Both the position numbers and the translations under genes were made by a program. Of a DNA stretch of 64,000 bases, positions 36,383-45,916 are shown piece by piece (the first letter of the stretch is position 1; each line of letters starts with the position of its first letter). Source of the stretch: Echinicola shivajiensis (GTDB lineage Bacteria > Bacteroidota > Bacteroidia > Cytophagales > Cyclobacteriaceae); the NCBI RefSeq assembly GCF_018642165.1, contig NZ_JAHHZM010000021.1:1-64000 (forward strand). The letters run 5' to 3'. Under the pieces are notes generated by a model that had not been told where the DNA came from, ran no database searches, and was given only the letters and a program-made list of their open reading frames with translations.

Positions 36383-38229
36383 CTCTTTAAAAATATAGGT
36401 TGATCATCTAGTTTCTCTATTTGCTTAAGGGTATTGCTGATGGTCTCGTCAGTGACCTCTTTTGGAAAATGGAGTTCTACCACCCTTGAGATTTTCAAAA
36501 GATTATCTTCAAAAACTTGTAGCTTTTTATAATCAAAATAGTCTTCGGTCAAGTTGATGTCGGTTTCTCCCTGTTCCAGCGTCAATTCCTCAGGGCTAGA
36601 TATCTCGATGTTTTCTTCCCAATGCAAATTCCGGTTTAGAATATCTCCAGAATTTATAGATTGGTACTTGGGCTGGATAATCATTCGCTTACTGGTGCTT
36701 TTGTAAAATTGCTGTAGATACGTTTCATGACTTAAAACCGCTTGAGGTACCAGTTGATCAGTATTGATATTTAAGTCATAATTTTCAATATGGGCTCCGC
36801 TAAAATCAAGGTCCTTATAAAGATGCTTTTGCAATTCCTTTTCATTGAGAATTTGTTTTGCATGCATATAAGTTTGGGCAGCCAAGCCCGTCATTTCTTT
36901 GGTTTGTTTGATCTTGGCACTTCCCTGATTCAGTAATTCTATTTGGGAGAAATTTTTGATTCGATTAAAGGCAGGGGATTGGTAATCGGGGGTTTTTACA
37001 ATGTTCCCTCCTTGTTCGTTGATCACCAATACATGTCTGTTCATGGTAAAGTCTCCTAAAAAGCCAGCTGGTAAAGTGTTGGATGTACATTCCAGCCAAA
37101 CAGTATCCTGTTCCATAGGAACCTGTAAAATAACGTGATTGAACTGATTAGAGGGGAAATCTACATCTATATCCTTTTCATCGCTGCCTGCTTTTACCAG
37201 TGTATAATTGGCCTTGATTCCTGATGCTTTAAGCATGGCATTCATAAACATGCTTAGCGCTTTACAATCTCCATATTTCGCTTCGAATACTGCGGAAGCA
37301 GACATCGGCATAAGTCCTCCCAAGCCCAGTTGTATACTTACATAGCGGTAATTTTCCTGCATATAACGGTAGAGCACTTTGATTTTTTCTAAATCAGTTT
37401 CCACACCTGCTGTCAGTTCATTAACCTTTGATTTGGCTTCTGGTGATAGTATGTCTTTTTCTTGGTTGAGCTGATAAATCCACTCCCCTAGACCATTCCA
37501 TGTTTCAAGATTGGAGGCATATCCCTCCATGGAAAATGCTTTAGGGGCAATTTTAACCATGGCCAAGCTGTCTTCATCTGGCTTCTCTTCTGAAAGTGTA
37601 AGCAGATTCTCAAGCTCCCAGTGAAGGGCAACATTTCCCTCTGATTTCTGGACTTTGGCTTCTTGGTCTATGTTTTGAACCATATATCGAATTCCCAAGC
37701 TTTCTGGATAGGACAAATTAAGTGTTGCTTTTCTGACAAACTGCTTAGCTGGTCCACTAGGTACCCAAGTTGGGAAGTTCACATTCCCTTTCTTTTTCGT
37801 AGTATATTCAAATTCTATTTCGACTGGAAATTTCCCTGCATTCAATTCATAATATTTCAATCTGCTATCCTCAAAAACGGAATAATCAGAGATTAAAGAA
37901 ATGTCATTGAGGTCCTTTAATCTTAATTTGTCAATGGTTTTGCCTGAAGATTTATCCCGGACAATTCCATTAAAATCCTCAATGGATATGAGGTCGTTGT
38001 AATAGATGGTTATCAAGCCATCATTTAAACCGTCTTTATTGAGAATTGTCACCTTTTTCTTTACTCGCTGGAGAACCTCATAGTCACTATTCAGCTCAAG
38101 GTTCAGTTCTTTTTCAACGATGGAGTTAAACAGGTTTATTTCTTTTTCCGATTGGGCAAAAACTGTATTTTCAAAAATTAAAAAAGAAAATAAGCAAGCT
38201 AAAATCGCCCATTTAAAAAGGTTTATCAT
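36379..38229 (-). CDS. DUF3857 and transglutaminase domain protein (active-site residues present)
   Basis: 616 aa with a signal peptide (LFKWAILACLFSFLIFENTVFAQ). DUF3857 domain about 50-230, transglutaminase-like domain about 260-390 with Cys322 (KYGDCKALS), His365 (NQFNHVIL) and an acidic third residue (WLECTSN, Glu380), then a C-terminal beta domain. Such proteins are frequent in Bacteroidota as exported cysteine hydrolase- or transglutaminase-like factors, and their substrates are unknown. It is the first gene of a two-gene operon with the inactive paralog. Confidence 0.9.
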   Translation of the reverse strand: MINLFKWAILACLFSFLIFENTVFAQSEKEINLFNSIVEKELNLELNSDYEVLQRVKKKVTILNKDGLNDGLITIYYNDLISIEDFNGIVRDKSSGKTIDKLRLKDLNDISLISDYSVFEDSRLKYYELNAGKFPVEIEFEYTTKKKGNVNFPTWVPSGPAKQFVRKATLNLSYPESLGIRYMVQNIDQEAKVQKSEGNVALHWELENLLTLSEEKPDEDSLAMVKIAPKAFSMEGYASNLETWNGLGEWIYQLNQEKDILSPEAKSKVNELTAGVETDLEKIKVLYRYMQENYRYVSIQLGLGGLMPMSASAVFEAKYGDCKALSMFMNAMLKASGIKANYTLVKAGSDEKDIDVDFPSNQFNHVILQVPMEQDTVWLECTSNTLPAGFLGDFTMNRHVLVINEQGGNIVKTPDYQSPAFNRIKNFSQIELLNQGSAKIKQTKEMTGLAAQTYMHAKQILNEKELQKHLYKDLDFSGAHIENYDLNINTDQLVPQAVLSHETYLQQFYKSTSKRMIIQPKYQSINSGDILNRNLHWEENIEISSPEELTLEQGETDINLTEDYFDYKKLQVFEDNLLKISRVVELHFPKEVTDETISNTLKQIEKLDDQPIFLKR

Positions 38230-38430
38230 TTTAAATGTATGGGATTATTGAAATTAAAAACTAATTAAAGCTTTAAAACAAGTATTTTTTTTCATTAAAT
38301 CAATAGGAATCACCAAAAAAACGCAGATAAAACTTAGAAAATCGGGGGTAAAAAGCGCACAAGCAGATAATTTCCTTTATCTAGGCTTTTATGTATATTC
38401 GCCTTTTAAAACTTTATATATTCATACCCA

Positions 38431-38895
38431 ATGAGTCAACTTGTAATTAACAGTTTCGAAGAATTCGAAAAACATATCGGTCAACCATTAGGCATTTCTG
38501 ATTATCATAAAATCACACAGGATCAAATCAATAAATTCGCTGATGCCACGCTAGACCACCAGTGGATCCATACTGATCCTGAGAAGGCTAAGGCTGAAGG
38601 AGCATTTGGAAATACCATTGCTCATGGATATTTGACACTTTCATTGGTGCCATTTTTATGGGAACAAATTGTTCAAGTGAATAACCTAAAAATGTTGGTA
38701 AACTATGGGATTGAATCTTTGCGTTTCGCTCAGCCTGTTGTGGTGGACAGTGAAGTAAGGTTACATGCCAAATTGGCCAATATCACCAATTTGAGAGGAA
38801 CGGTGAAGACAGAAATGGAAATAAAGTTGGAGATCAAGGACCAAAAGAAACCTGCGTTTACCGGGAAATTGGTGTTCCTTTACCATTTCAAATAA
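38431..38895 (+). CDS. MaoC-family (R)-specific enoyl-CoA hydratase-like protein
   Basis: 154 aa single hotdog domain. The hydratase 2 signature is clear: DATLDHQWIHTDPEKA with catalytic Asp/His, then IAHGYLTLSLVPFLW. It probably hydrates 2-enoyl-CoA or a related acyl-CoA in the cytoplasm, in fatty acid or polyketide-type metabolism. A lone gene with its own terminator. Confidence 0.92.
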   Translation: MSQLVINSFEEFEKHIGQPLGISDYHKITQDQINKFADATLDHQWIHTDPEKAKAEGAFGNTIAHGYLTLSLVPFLWEQIVQVNNLKMLVNYGIESLRFAQPVVVDSEVRLHAKLANITNLRGTVKTEMEIKLEIKDQKKPAFTGKLVFLYHFK

Positions 38896-38922
38896 ATGAA
38901 AATCGATAAGCAAATCAATAGT

Positions 38923-38960
38923 TGGCACAGTGTTTTTATGCTGTGCCATTTTTATTTTTT
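38923..38960 (+). terminator. Terminator after the MaoC gene
   Basis: Stem TGGCACAG (38923-38930) / CTGTGCCA (38941-38948) followed by a T-rich run to 38960. Confidence 0.88.
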
Positions 38961-38962
38961 AC

Positions 38963-38998
38963 AAAAAAAAATAACCTCCAGGAGAGGTTACTTTTTTG
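38963..38998. terminator. Second, bidirectional terminator serving the TonB-type receptor gene
   Basis: Stem TAACCTC (38972-38978) / GAGGTTA (38984-38990) between an A run (38963-38971) and a T run (38992-38997). On the minus strand it lies 76 bp past the receptor stop codon. Confidence 0.75.
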
Positions 38999-39073
38999 CT
39001 GTTAAACCAAAATAAAGTCTTTTTTATCGATGACGTATTGATCCGTTTATGTCTGAGATTGCAGGAAACTACT

Positions 39074-41524
39074 TTAATCAAGTCGGTTTCTTTCTTCTGT
39101 ACTACCGCTTCTGTTGGAAACTTTAAAGTTTTCGCCTTTAGAGAATTTCCACCTTAAGGTCAATCGAATGGATTGCTGGCTATTGTACTGTCTAATGTCA
39201 GTGTTGATATCTCCAAAGTTTACTTTTCCCCTGAAGCCAGCCGTTCTAAAGAGATCATTGCCGTTTACGGTGACTGCAAACTTATCATCCTTGAATGTTT
39301 TGGTAATACCCGCATCTACCCAGCCAAAACCTTGGGCATCCAACTGTCCTTCAAGAAATGGGCTAATGTACATACCTACCAATTCGACTTTAAACCCTTT
39401 AGGCAAGGTGATATTATGTTGTGTTCTGGCAGTATATGAGAACTGAGAAACATCCAGGAAATCATCCCCTAGTTGAGATTGATATGTTTTATAATAAAGC
39501 TGTATCATATTACTGGTGCTGTACCATTCAGCTATTTCGACTGGAATCATCATCCTCAATCCCAAATCCTCCGATTTGTCAAAATTCTGAACCTGTATAA
39601 AGGTTTTTCTGGTCTCTTCATCCTGAGAAAGGACCTGACCAAAAGCATTGGTAGTTCTAGAATAGGCCAATGTAAATTGATAAGCTCCCTTAATGACATG
39701 GCTCATCTCAAAATTATTGGCGTATTGGGGTTTTAGGTTTGGATTTCCCTGTTCAGTAGTTAAGGGGTCTACATAAAATACAAATGGGTTTAACAATCTA
39801 TAATTTGGCCTGGTAATTCTTCGATTAATATTATAGGTGATTTGATAATTATCTGAGATTTTATGTTGTAGGTATGCACTTGGGAATAGATTTACATATT
39901 CCTGTTTATTCACTTCGTTTAGGGTGACAGAATTACCTGTGATATCTGAATACTCAAGTCTCAAACCTGCCTGAAAGTCTAATTTTTCACTTAAAGGGGC
40001 TTTCAGAGAGGTATAGGCAGCCAATACATTCTCATTATAAATAAAATGGTTGCTATTAGGATCTGGTTCGAAAGGGCCTTCTTCTTGACTTCTGGAGATC
40101 TCTAGGACATTATCCGATTCTACCCAACTTCCCTTTAATCCCGCTTCCAGCTTGGTTTTTTCGCTCAAAGGTTTGGTGAAGTCTATTTTGGCAGTGAAGA
40201 TGTTATAATTCATCATATTATCGGTCAGGATTCTATCCATAGTACCATCATCAAAGTCATCATTGACCCAATAATCATTGGTCAATAAACTGATGGAGCC
40301 TCCGTCTACGGCAGTGTAGTCAATATCAGCACTTAGCTTGGTTCCTAAAGTGTCCAGATTGCCTATATAATGGAAGTTTCCGAAAAACCTCCTATTATCA
40401 TTTTCAGCATCATTTAGTGCGCTTAGGTGATTTGTGTCACTATTGTCAGGGTTGGAAATATCGGTCAACGAATTGCCATCATTGTATCCGTTATAATCAG
40501 AGGCCTGAAGGTTTATTCCCACTGAATGTTGTGTGCTGATCTGATAATCTGCTCCTCCTGTGAAATAGATGCTCTTGCCTCCAAGTCCTAAAAGGGCATC
40601 TTGGTCGAATACTGATTCACCTTCATCCAATTGAAACCTACGTACAATGTCCAGGTCAATATCACGTACCCAGGAGCTGTAATTTAAGCTACTGTTTGTA
40701 GTCCATTTTCCTCGCTTTATATTGAGAGTTGCTCCGGCAAAAGGAGCGTTTCGGCCATTATAATAGTTGCCTGCTTGGATACTTCCATTGGTGCCATTGT
40801 AATCATTCTTTTTTAGCTTGATATTTAGTACGCCTGCAGATCCCTCTGCATCATATTTGGCAGGAGGGTTATTGATCACTTCTATACTTTTAATATTATC
40901 AGCTGGCATTGCCCTTAAAAAATCAGCCAACTCAGTGGCACTCATATAAGTTTGTCTGTCATCTAGAAGTACGATAACACCTGAACGGCCATTAAGGTTA
41001 ATGTTGCCGTCACCATCTACATAAACTCCCGGAGATCTCCCCAATACCTCAAGGGCATTGCTGCCTTCTGCCATAACAGTACCTTCAATATTTACGACAG
41101 TTCGGTCTGCTTCTATGATCACTTCTGGACGGCTACTTCTTACTTCTACTTCATCCAGAGAAGTGGCTTCCTCCTCCAATTGGATCACTCCGAAATTTTT
41201 ATTCATTCCCTTTCTTAACTTAAAAGGATCGGAATGATAGGTTTTAAATCCTATGGTGGAAACATTCAATACGGCCATGCCTTCATTTGAATTTACTTCC
41301 ATTGAAAACTTACCATTGTCGTCAGATACGACCCCGGAAATAAGCTCTCCAGTTTCCTCTTCCAACAAGGAAATATTGGCAAAAGGCATCACTTCTCCTT
41401 GGTTGTCCACAACCTGTCCGCTCAGCATTCCTGAGTTTTGCGAAAATGCCACTCCAGAGCTCAACAGATAGGCAAATAGTATTAAGGATATTTGGTAAAA
41501 GATTTTCATAATATGCTGGTTCAT
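39074..41524 (-). CDS. TonB-dependent-receptor-like outer membrane beta-barrel protein (OMP_b-brl_3 type)
   Basis: 816 aa, or 811 from the internal ATG at 41509, which starts the signal peptide (KIFYQISLILFAYLLSSGVAFSQ). Residues about 30-110 form a carboxypeptidase-regulatory-like domain (SGQVVDNQGEVMPFANISLL), then a plug domain (NALEVLGRSPGVYVDGDGNINLNG, IKSIEVINNPPAKYDAEGS) and a C-terminal barrel ending RLTLRWKF, followed by a short polar tail. There is no SusD partner, as usual for this subfamily. The ligand is unknown. Confidence 0.9.
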   Translation of the reverse strand: MNQHIMKIFYQISLILFAYLLSSGVAFSQNSGMLSGQVVDNQGEVMPFANISLLEEETGELISGVVSDDNGKFSMEVNSNEGMAVLNVSTIGFKTYHSDPFKLRKGMNKNFGVIQLEEEATSLDEVEVRSSRPEVIIEADRTVVNIEGTVMAEGSNALEVLGRSPGVYVDGDGNINLNGRSGVIVLLDDRQTYMSATELADFLRAMPADNIKSIEVINNPPAKYDAEGSAGVLNIKLKKNDYNGTNGSIQAGNYYNGRNAPFAGATLNIKRGKWTTNSSLNYSSWVRDIDLDIVRRFQLDEGESVFDQDALLGLGGKSIYFTGGADYQISTQHSVGINLQASDYNGYNDGNSLTDISNPDNSDTNHLSALNDAENDNRRFFGNFHYIGNLDTLGTKLSADIDYTAVDGGSISLLTNDYWVNDDFDDGTMDRILTDNMMNYNIFTAKIDFTKPLSEKTKLEAGLKGSWVESDNVLEISRSQEEGPFEPDPNSNHFIYNENVLAAYTSLKAPLSEKLDFQAGLRLEYSDITGNSVTLNEVNKQEYVNLFPSAYLQHKISDNYQITYNINRRITRPNYRLLNPFVFYVDPLTTEQGNPNLKPQYANNFEMSHVIKGAYQFTLAYSRTTNAFGQVLSQDEETRKTFIQVQNFDKSEDLGLRMMIPVEIAEWYSTSNMIQLYYKTYQSQLGDDFLDVSQFSYTARTQHNITLPKGFKVELVGMYISPFLEGQLDAQGFGWVDAGITKTFKDDKFAVTVNGNDLFRTAGFRGKVNFGDINTDIRQYNSQQSIRLTLRWKFSKGENFKVSNRSGSTEERNRLD

Positions 41525-41983
41525 TAAATTTCAATCATCCATATGAAAATCTGATGCCAAAAGGAGCAAACCCCTTTAAACTTCTCGTAGGATGCATTTT
41601 ACTGTATCTTTATGGAAAGTGACTGTATCAATACCGTACACTTTTAGCGTACGTTTATGGAATGGACAAAGAAGCCGGGATAGCAATACCTAGAGGAGGA
41701 AGTGGGGTGTCTTTAAAAAGACAGGGTAGGGTTATTTAGGCTGTTCAGGATTTGTAAGGAGCTCAGGCTGTTATGGATTTGTAATCGGGCTGTTCAGGAT
41801 TTGCAATCCTGAACTTGAAATAGTGGAGGATTTAAAATCCTCTTTTATTGTTAATCGGGATTACAAATCCCGATTAACAAAATGGCTGAAAAAGCTAATA
41901 TGGAGGAATACGAACAAAAAAAGTCCCAGGCCCAAAACAGGGACCGAGGACTATATCAGTTAATTTAAATCTTTGCTTACTGA
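41525..41983. other. Intergenic region with palindromic repeat cluster
   Basis: It holds the receptor promoter region at its left end, a CGTAC..GTACG palindrome at 41635-41653, and the repeat cluster described at 41739-41878. I find no gene here. Confidence 0.6.
41739..41878. repeat. REP-like cluster: three direct repeats and three hairpins
   Basis: GGCTGTTCAGGATTTGTAA-type direct repeats start at 41739, 41766 and 41788. They run into three successive hairpins: GTTCAGGATT/AATCCTGAAC (41792-41814), GAGGATTT/AAATCCTC (41826-41842) and GTTAATCGGGATT/AATCCCGATTAAC (41850-41878). The cores are all GGATT..AATCC. Similar TTTGTAA-loop palindromes recur at 60346-60393. Confidence 0.88.
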
Positions 41984-42589
41984 TTATTTAGCAGCTGCGT
42001 ATCTTTTGCTTACTTCTTCCCAATTGATTACATCCCAGAAAGCAGAGATATAATCAGGTCTTCTGTTTTGGTAGTTCAAATAATAAGCATGTTCCCAAAC
42101 ATCCAATCCAAGGATAGGAGTACCTGGGCACTCAGCTACGTCCATGACAGGGTTGTCCTGATTAGGAGAAGAGCATACACAAAGTTCTTTTTTGGTATCA
42201 ACACATAACCAAGCCCATCCAGAACCAAATCTAGTGGCCGCGGCAGTGTTGAATTTTTCCTTAAAAGCATCAAATGAACCGAATTTAGCATCGATAGCTG
42301 AAGCCAATTCACCTGTTGGAGCTCCTCCGCCGTTTGGAGAAAGAATAGTCCAGAAAAGTGAGTGGTTATAGTGACCACCACCATTATTTCTTACTGCTGT
42401 ATTTGAGCCAGCTACTTTCATCAACTCTTCAAGGCTTTTGCCTTCAAGGTCAGTACCGGCAATGGCATCATTCAATTTAGTTACATAAGCATTATGGTGC
42501 TTTCCGTGGTGAATTTCCATTGTTCTAGCATCGATACTTGGTTCCAATGCATTGAAATCATAAGGTAATTGTGGTAACTCAAAAGCCAT
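41984..42589 (-). CDS. sodA: Superoxide dismutase, Mn-type of the Fe/Mn family
   Basis: 201 aa, normal length. The metal ligands are His27, His76 (GHYNHSLFW), Asp163 and His167 ([10 protein letters not shown]). Gln144 in the NQDNP segment is the outer-sphere Gln typical of Mn enzymes, whereas Fe enzymes carry it elsewhere. No signal peptide, so it removes cytoplasmic superoxide. A single gene. Confidence 0.95.
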   Translation of the reverse strand: MAFELPQLPYDFNALEPSIDARTMEIHHGKHHNAYVTKLNDAIAGTDLEGKSLEELMKVAGSNTAVRNNGGGHYNHSLFWTILSPNGGGAPTGELASAIDAKFGSFDAFKEKFNTAAATRFGSGWAWLCVDTKKELCVCSSPNQDNPVMDVAECPGTPILGLDVWEHAYYLNYQNRRPDYISAFWDVINWEEVSKRYAAAK

Positions 42590-42697
42590 TGTTTTATAAA
42601 ATTTTATAGTTTAACATTAAATAATAATTCTTCTTTTAATTGCTTACTCAACAAACCAAGATCAATCAAAAATGGTTCTCCAAATCATTTTAAACTG

Positions 42698-43144
42698 CTA
42701 TTTTCTCAACTTTTTGAAAAAAGCATCCAATAGTGACTTGGCTTCTTCTCCCATTAAACCACTTGAAACCTTGGTTTTAGGGTGAAGGACTTGCTCTGAC
42801 AATCTTCCATATCCCCTTTTAGGATCAGAGGCCGCAAAGTGGATGCCTCCAAGTTGGGCCCAGAAGCTTGCCCCTGCACACATAATGCAAGGCTCTAAAG
42901 TAACATAGAGCTCACACTCGGTCAGGTACTTTGCCCCTAGTGCATCAGAAGCAGCTGTAATAGCAAGAACTTCTGCATGGGCGGTTACATCCGTGAGCTT
43001 TTCTGTTTGATTATAGGCACGGGCAATAATTCTATTCCTACAAACTATTACCGCACCTACTGGTATTTCATCATCTTCAAAGGCTAGCTTGGCTTGTTTG
43101 AGAGCCTCGTTCATGAAATATTCAGGGGAATATAATTCCATCAT
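42698..43144 (-). CDS. tadA: tRNA-adenosine-deaminase-like nucleoside deaminase
   Basis: 148 aa from ATG 43144 (a second ATG follows at once). In that numbering the zinc/catalytic motifs are HAE (56-58) and PCIMC (Cys86, Cys89), with the substrate segment FASDPKRGYG. The whole matches TadA, which converts A34 to inosine in tRNA-Arg; a free guanine/cytosine deaminase role cannot be fully ruled out. An upstream extension to 43189 lacks coding character. Confidence 0.88.
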   Translation of the reverse strand: MMELYSPEYFMNEALKQAKLAFEDDEIPVGAVIVCRNRIIARAYNQTEKLTDVTAHAEVLAITAASDALGAKYLTECELYVTLEPCIMCAGASFWAQLGGIHFAASDPKRGYGRLSEQVLHPKTKVSSGLMGEEAKSLLDAFFKKLRK

Positions 43145-43232
43145 TGATAATTTAGTCAATGAAGTTAAGGTAATTTTGTTTAGTGACAAAACCCCGAAAG
43201 GTAGTGTAGGAACAAAAGGTTAATTATGAGGC

Positions 43233-43258
43233 AAAAAAAAAGCGGCCTAAGCCGCTTT
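43233..43258 (-). terminator. Terminator after the PiT-like gene
   Basis: Stem AAAGCGGC/GCCGCTTT (43239-43246, 43251-43258) with an A run at 43233-43240, which is a T run on the minus strand. It lies 8 bp after the stop codon at 43267. Confidence 0.9.
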
Positions 43259-43266
43259 ATATTTTT

Positions 43267-44397
43267 TTAGAAAATCAAATCAAATATTTCTTTTCTGATC
43301 CCTTCATTAATGATCAGTGCCAATATCAAGGATACTACTAATCCTATTGTTGCTTTCAACACGTCATTGCTGGCCATTTTATATGCCCTGTACAACCTCG
43401 CTTTTCTTTTCTTGAGCTTTTTGGACTTGGAAAGTGCTATCGCTATTTCTCTACCTCCCAGCAAACCGATAAATACCCAAGTGGTACTCATTGGCATCTT
43501 GCTGTACATTTTGAAGTAGAACAAAAGAATACAGTAGATAAAATCCACAATAGTTGCTGCCCTTACATCGGTTACTTTCGATTTTTCGTTTACGATACCC
43601 TGAATCCTATCACCTTTGAAGTAGAACAAAAAGCCTAATCCAAAGAAGATAAATCCTGTATAAGCCAAAAACTCATAGATATTTAGTGCTCTAGGCAAGA
43701 ATACGGCGATATTCGCTGCATCCTGCATCAACCATAGCGACCAAAGAGTACCTGAAGTAATCCACTGAAGGATATACCAATAGTTTTTGGCTTTGCCTTT
43801 CAGGTAATTAGTGACAAATTTCTCCAACACGAACCAGAATACTATGGCAATAACAAAGGCCAATAAATAGCCTATTAAACTTTTTTGCACTACTCCAGCA
43901 ATAGTTCCGGCCTTATAGGTAAATACATTGAGAAGCAAGAAAGTCGTAGATACGGGCATTCTCATCCTGGTCATTACCATAAGGACAATTGGGGCGGCCA
44001 ACTGAAGGAATACAAACTTTTCAGGAGCCTTATCAAGTCCTTTTACATAAAGGCGCTGGTAACTCACATCTCCTCCATAATTGATCCAACTGTAAACGGC
44101 AGTGGCAACGAATATACCGCCCATAAAGAGCCATAGCCAATACCATTTTTTTCTTTGATTGGATGCAATAAAAGTTCCAATGGTCTGAATACTGTCATTA
44201 CCGATGGCAGAATATGCTGCCAAGGTAAAGCCGAACCACATTGCTGCATAGGTATATTGGGTGATAAAACCAGCAATGGATACCAGGATACATAGTACAA
44301 GGAGGAAAGATTTTTCTTTTTTTGTAAAATCAAAAAGTGAATAGGCCGCTTTGGATAGTGCGTCCTGATTGATGTTTTGATCTTTAAGCTTAGCCAT
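43267..44397 (-). CDS. PiT-family-like inorganic phosphate (or related anion) permease
   Basis: 376 aa with about 9-10 membrane segments. It contains two PiT-like repeats: AIGNDSIQTIGTFIASN near the N-terminus and KMPMSTTWVFIGLLGGREIAIA near the C-terminus, plus MPVSTTFLLLN in the middle. These correspond to the GAND and PxSTT signatures of phosphate permeases, though GAND is GNDS here. Likely substrate is phosphate; sulfate or another anion is possible. It is divergent from a second phosphate-type transporter across a 328-bp gap. Confidence 0.82.
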   Translation of the reverse strand: MAKLKDQNINQDALSKAAYSLFDFTKKEKSFLLVLCILVSIAGFITQYTYAAMWFGFTLAAYSAIGNDSIQTIGTFIASNQRKKWYWLWLFMGGIFVATAVYSWINYGGDVSYQRLYVKGLDKAPEKFVFLQLAAPIVLMVMTRMRMPVSTTFLLLNVFTYKAGTIAGVVQKSLIGYLLAFVIAIVFWFVLEKFVTNYLKGKAKNYWYILQWITSGTLWSLWLMQDAANIAVFLPRALNIYEFLAYTGFIFFGLGFLFYFKGDRIQGIVNEKSKVTDVRAATIVDFIYCILLFYFKMYSKMPMSTTWVFIGLLGGREIAIALSKSKKLKKRKARLYRAYKMASNDVLKATIGLVVSLILALIINEGIRKEIFDLIF

Positions 44398-44725
44398 AGA
44401 TTTGTTTTTGGCGGTTTTTTAAATAGGCCACAAAGTTAATTAAGTTTAATCGAGATAATATTAACAAATTGTTAACTTCGTCTATTACCCCCATAAAACT
44501 ATCGTTACGTTTTACAATATGCTTTTTAATATTATTTTTACAAAACGATTAACATAAAAAAGCGATTTACCACGAATAAAATATTGAGCTAATTATCAGG
44601 AATTCACCTTTTTTTGGGATATTGTTAACATAAGCTTCATATATTATCTCATATTATCTGTTTAGCTTAGGCTTAATTTTGTGAATTGGATTAATTGGGC
44701 CTTATTGGAGGAGACACTAAATTAA
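44398..44725. other. Divergent promoter region between the two phosphate-type transporters
   Basis: Very AT-rich. A TAATTTTG element (TAnnTTTG) at 44674-44681 on the plus strand is a promoter candidate for the Na/Pi gene, without a clear -33 element. TTAACA-type half-sites recur (about 44458, 44471, 44549 and 44624) but I see no convincing Pho box. No gene is seen. Confidence 0.5.
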
Positions 44726-45916
44726 ATGGCAGAGACCTTAGAACAAAAAACATCTTCAAAGCGGTTGTTTATGGGAATGCAAATATTAATTGCATTGGTC
44801 CTTTTCATGGTCTCTATTGATCTTCTTACCGTTTCTTTGCTTCACCTAAATAATGAAGTGGCCAATAAAATATTTATGGCCACCAATAATCCATTCGTTG
44901 GGCTTTTTATAGGGCTTCTAATGACTGCCCTTATTCAATCCAGCAGCACTGTTACCGCCATGGTAGTGGCAGTGGTGGCTGCGGGAAATCTCAGTATCAT
45001 GCAGGCAGTACCTCTGGTTATGGGGGCAAATATCGGTACAACCATCACTTCCACTTTGGTCTCCTTTACCTTTATCATGAAGAAAGGAGAGTTTAGAAAA
45101 GCCATTTCAGCTGGGGTATTACACGATATCTTCAATATTATCACGGTAATCATTCTCCTACCACTTGAATATTATTTTGGCTTTTTAAGCAAAATCGCCA
45201 GCATGGTATCGATCAGTGTCTTCAGTGAAGGGCATATATTGCATGATCGATTCTCCTATAATGTGATTTTTACACGGCCTTTGACAAATTTTCTGGTGGA
45301 ATTGGTTAACATTCCTGTAGTCTCATTGATCATCAGTGTACTGCTGATATTTTTGTCCATTAAGCTATTGTCATCCTCGGTTTACAAGACCTTTCTTTCC
45401 AAGGATTTCAAGCAGGTCAGCAAGCATATTTTCAAAAATCCATATAGGGGTTTCCTTTATGGGATGTTCTTTACAGCTGCGGTACAGTCCAGTACGGTGA
45501 CCACTTCCTTATTGGTCCCAGCGGTAGCAACAAAAAAAGTATCTTTAAATAAAGTATTCCCTTTTATTCTTGGCGCTAATATAGGAACAACCATTACTGC
45601 GGCAATTGCTGCAATGTTTAAAAATGAGGCTGCAATTGCTATTGCCTTGGTCCACTTTCTCATCAATTTTTTTGGGACTTTGATATTTCTGCCTTTTCCT
45701 GCACTGAGAAATATACCCGTTAAAATGGCCATTTATTTTGGCCGACAGGCAGCCCAAAGGAAAATCATCGGTATTGTCTATATTTTGATGGCTTTCTTTA
45801 TCATTCCGTTTTTGCTGATTTATTTCAATAGAGATGGGGATGTAAGAAAGCTGGATTATGATAATCAGGGAACTGTTATTCAGGTAGAAAAAGATCCTGA
45901 TACCTCATTTAATTGA
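44726..45916 (+). CDS. Na+/phosphate cotransporter, NptA/PNaS family
   Basis: 396 aa, two inverted-repeat halves each with the family QSS motif: ALIQSSSTVTAMV with GANIGTTITS, and AAVQSSTVTTSLLV with GANIGTTITA. The usual C-terminal PhoU-like domain is absent; the protein ends soon after the last membrane segment in a polar tail. Takes up, or possibly exports, phosphate with sodium. The 3' end overlaps that of deoC on the other strand by 12 bp. Confidence 0.92.
   Translation: MAETLEQKTSSKRLFMGMQILIALVLFMVSIDLLTVSLLHLNNEVANKIFMATNNPFVGLFIGLLMTALIQSSSTVTAMVVAVVAAGNLSIMQAVPLVMGANIGTTITSTLVSFTFIMKKGEFRKAISAGVLHDIFNIITVIILLPLEYYFGFLSKIASMVSISVFSEGHILHDRFSYNVIFTRPLTNFLVELVNIPVVSLIISVLLIFLSIKLLSSSVYKTFLSKDFKQVSKHIFKNPYRGFLYGMFFTAAVQSSTVTTSLLVPAVATKKVSLNKVFPFILGANIGTTITAAIAAMFKNEAAIAIALVHFLINFFGTLIFLPFPALRNIPVKMAIYFGRQAAQRKIIGIVYILMAFFIIPFLLIYFNRDGDVRKLDYDNQGTVIQVEKDPDTSFN

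Noticed and set aside
41739-41878. CRISPR array
   Set aside because: The repeats are palindromic and touch each other, without uniform spacers, and no cas gene is present.
44398-44725. Pho box in the divergent phosphate-transporter promoter
   Set aside because: TTAACA-like half-sites recur but without the regular spacing needed; the region is simply AT-rich.
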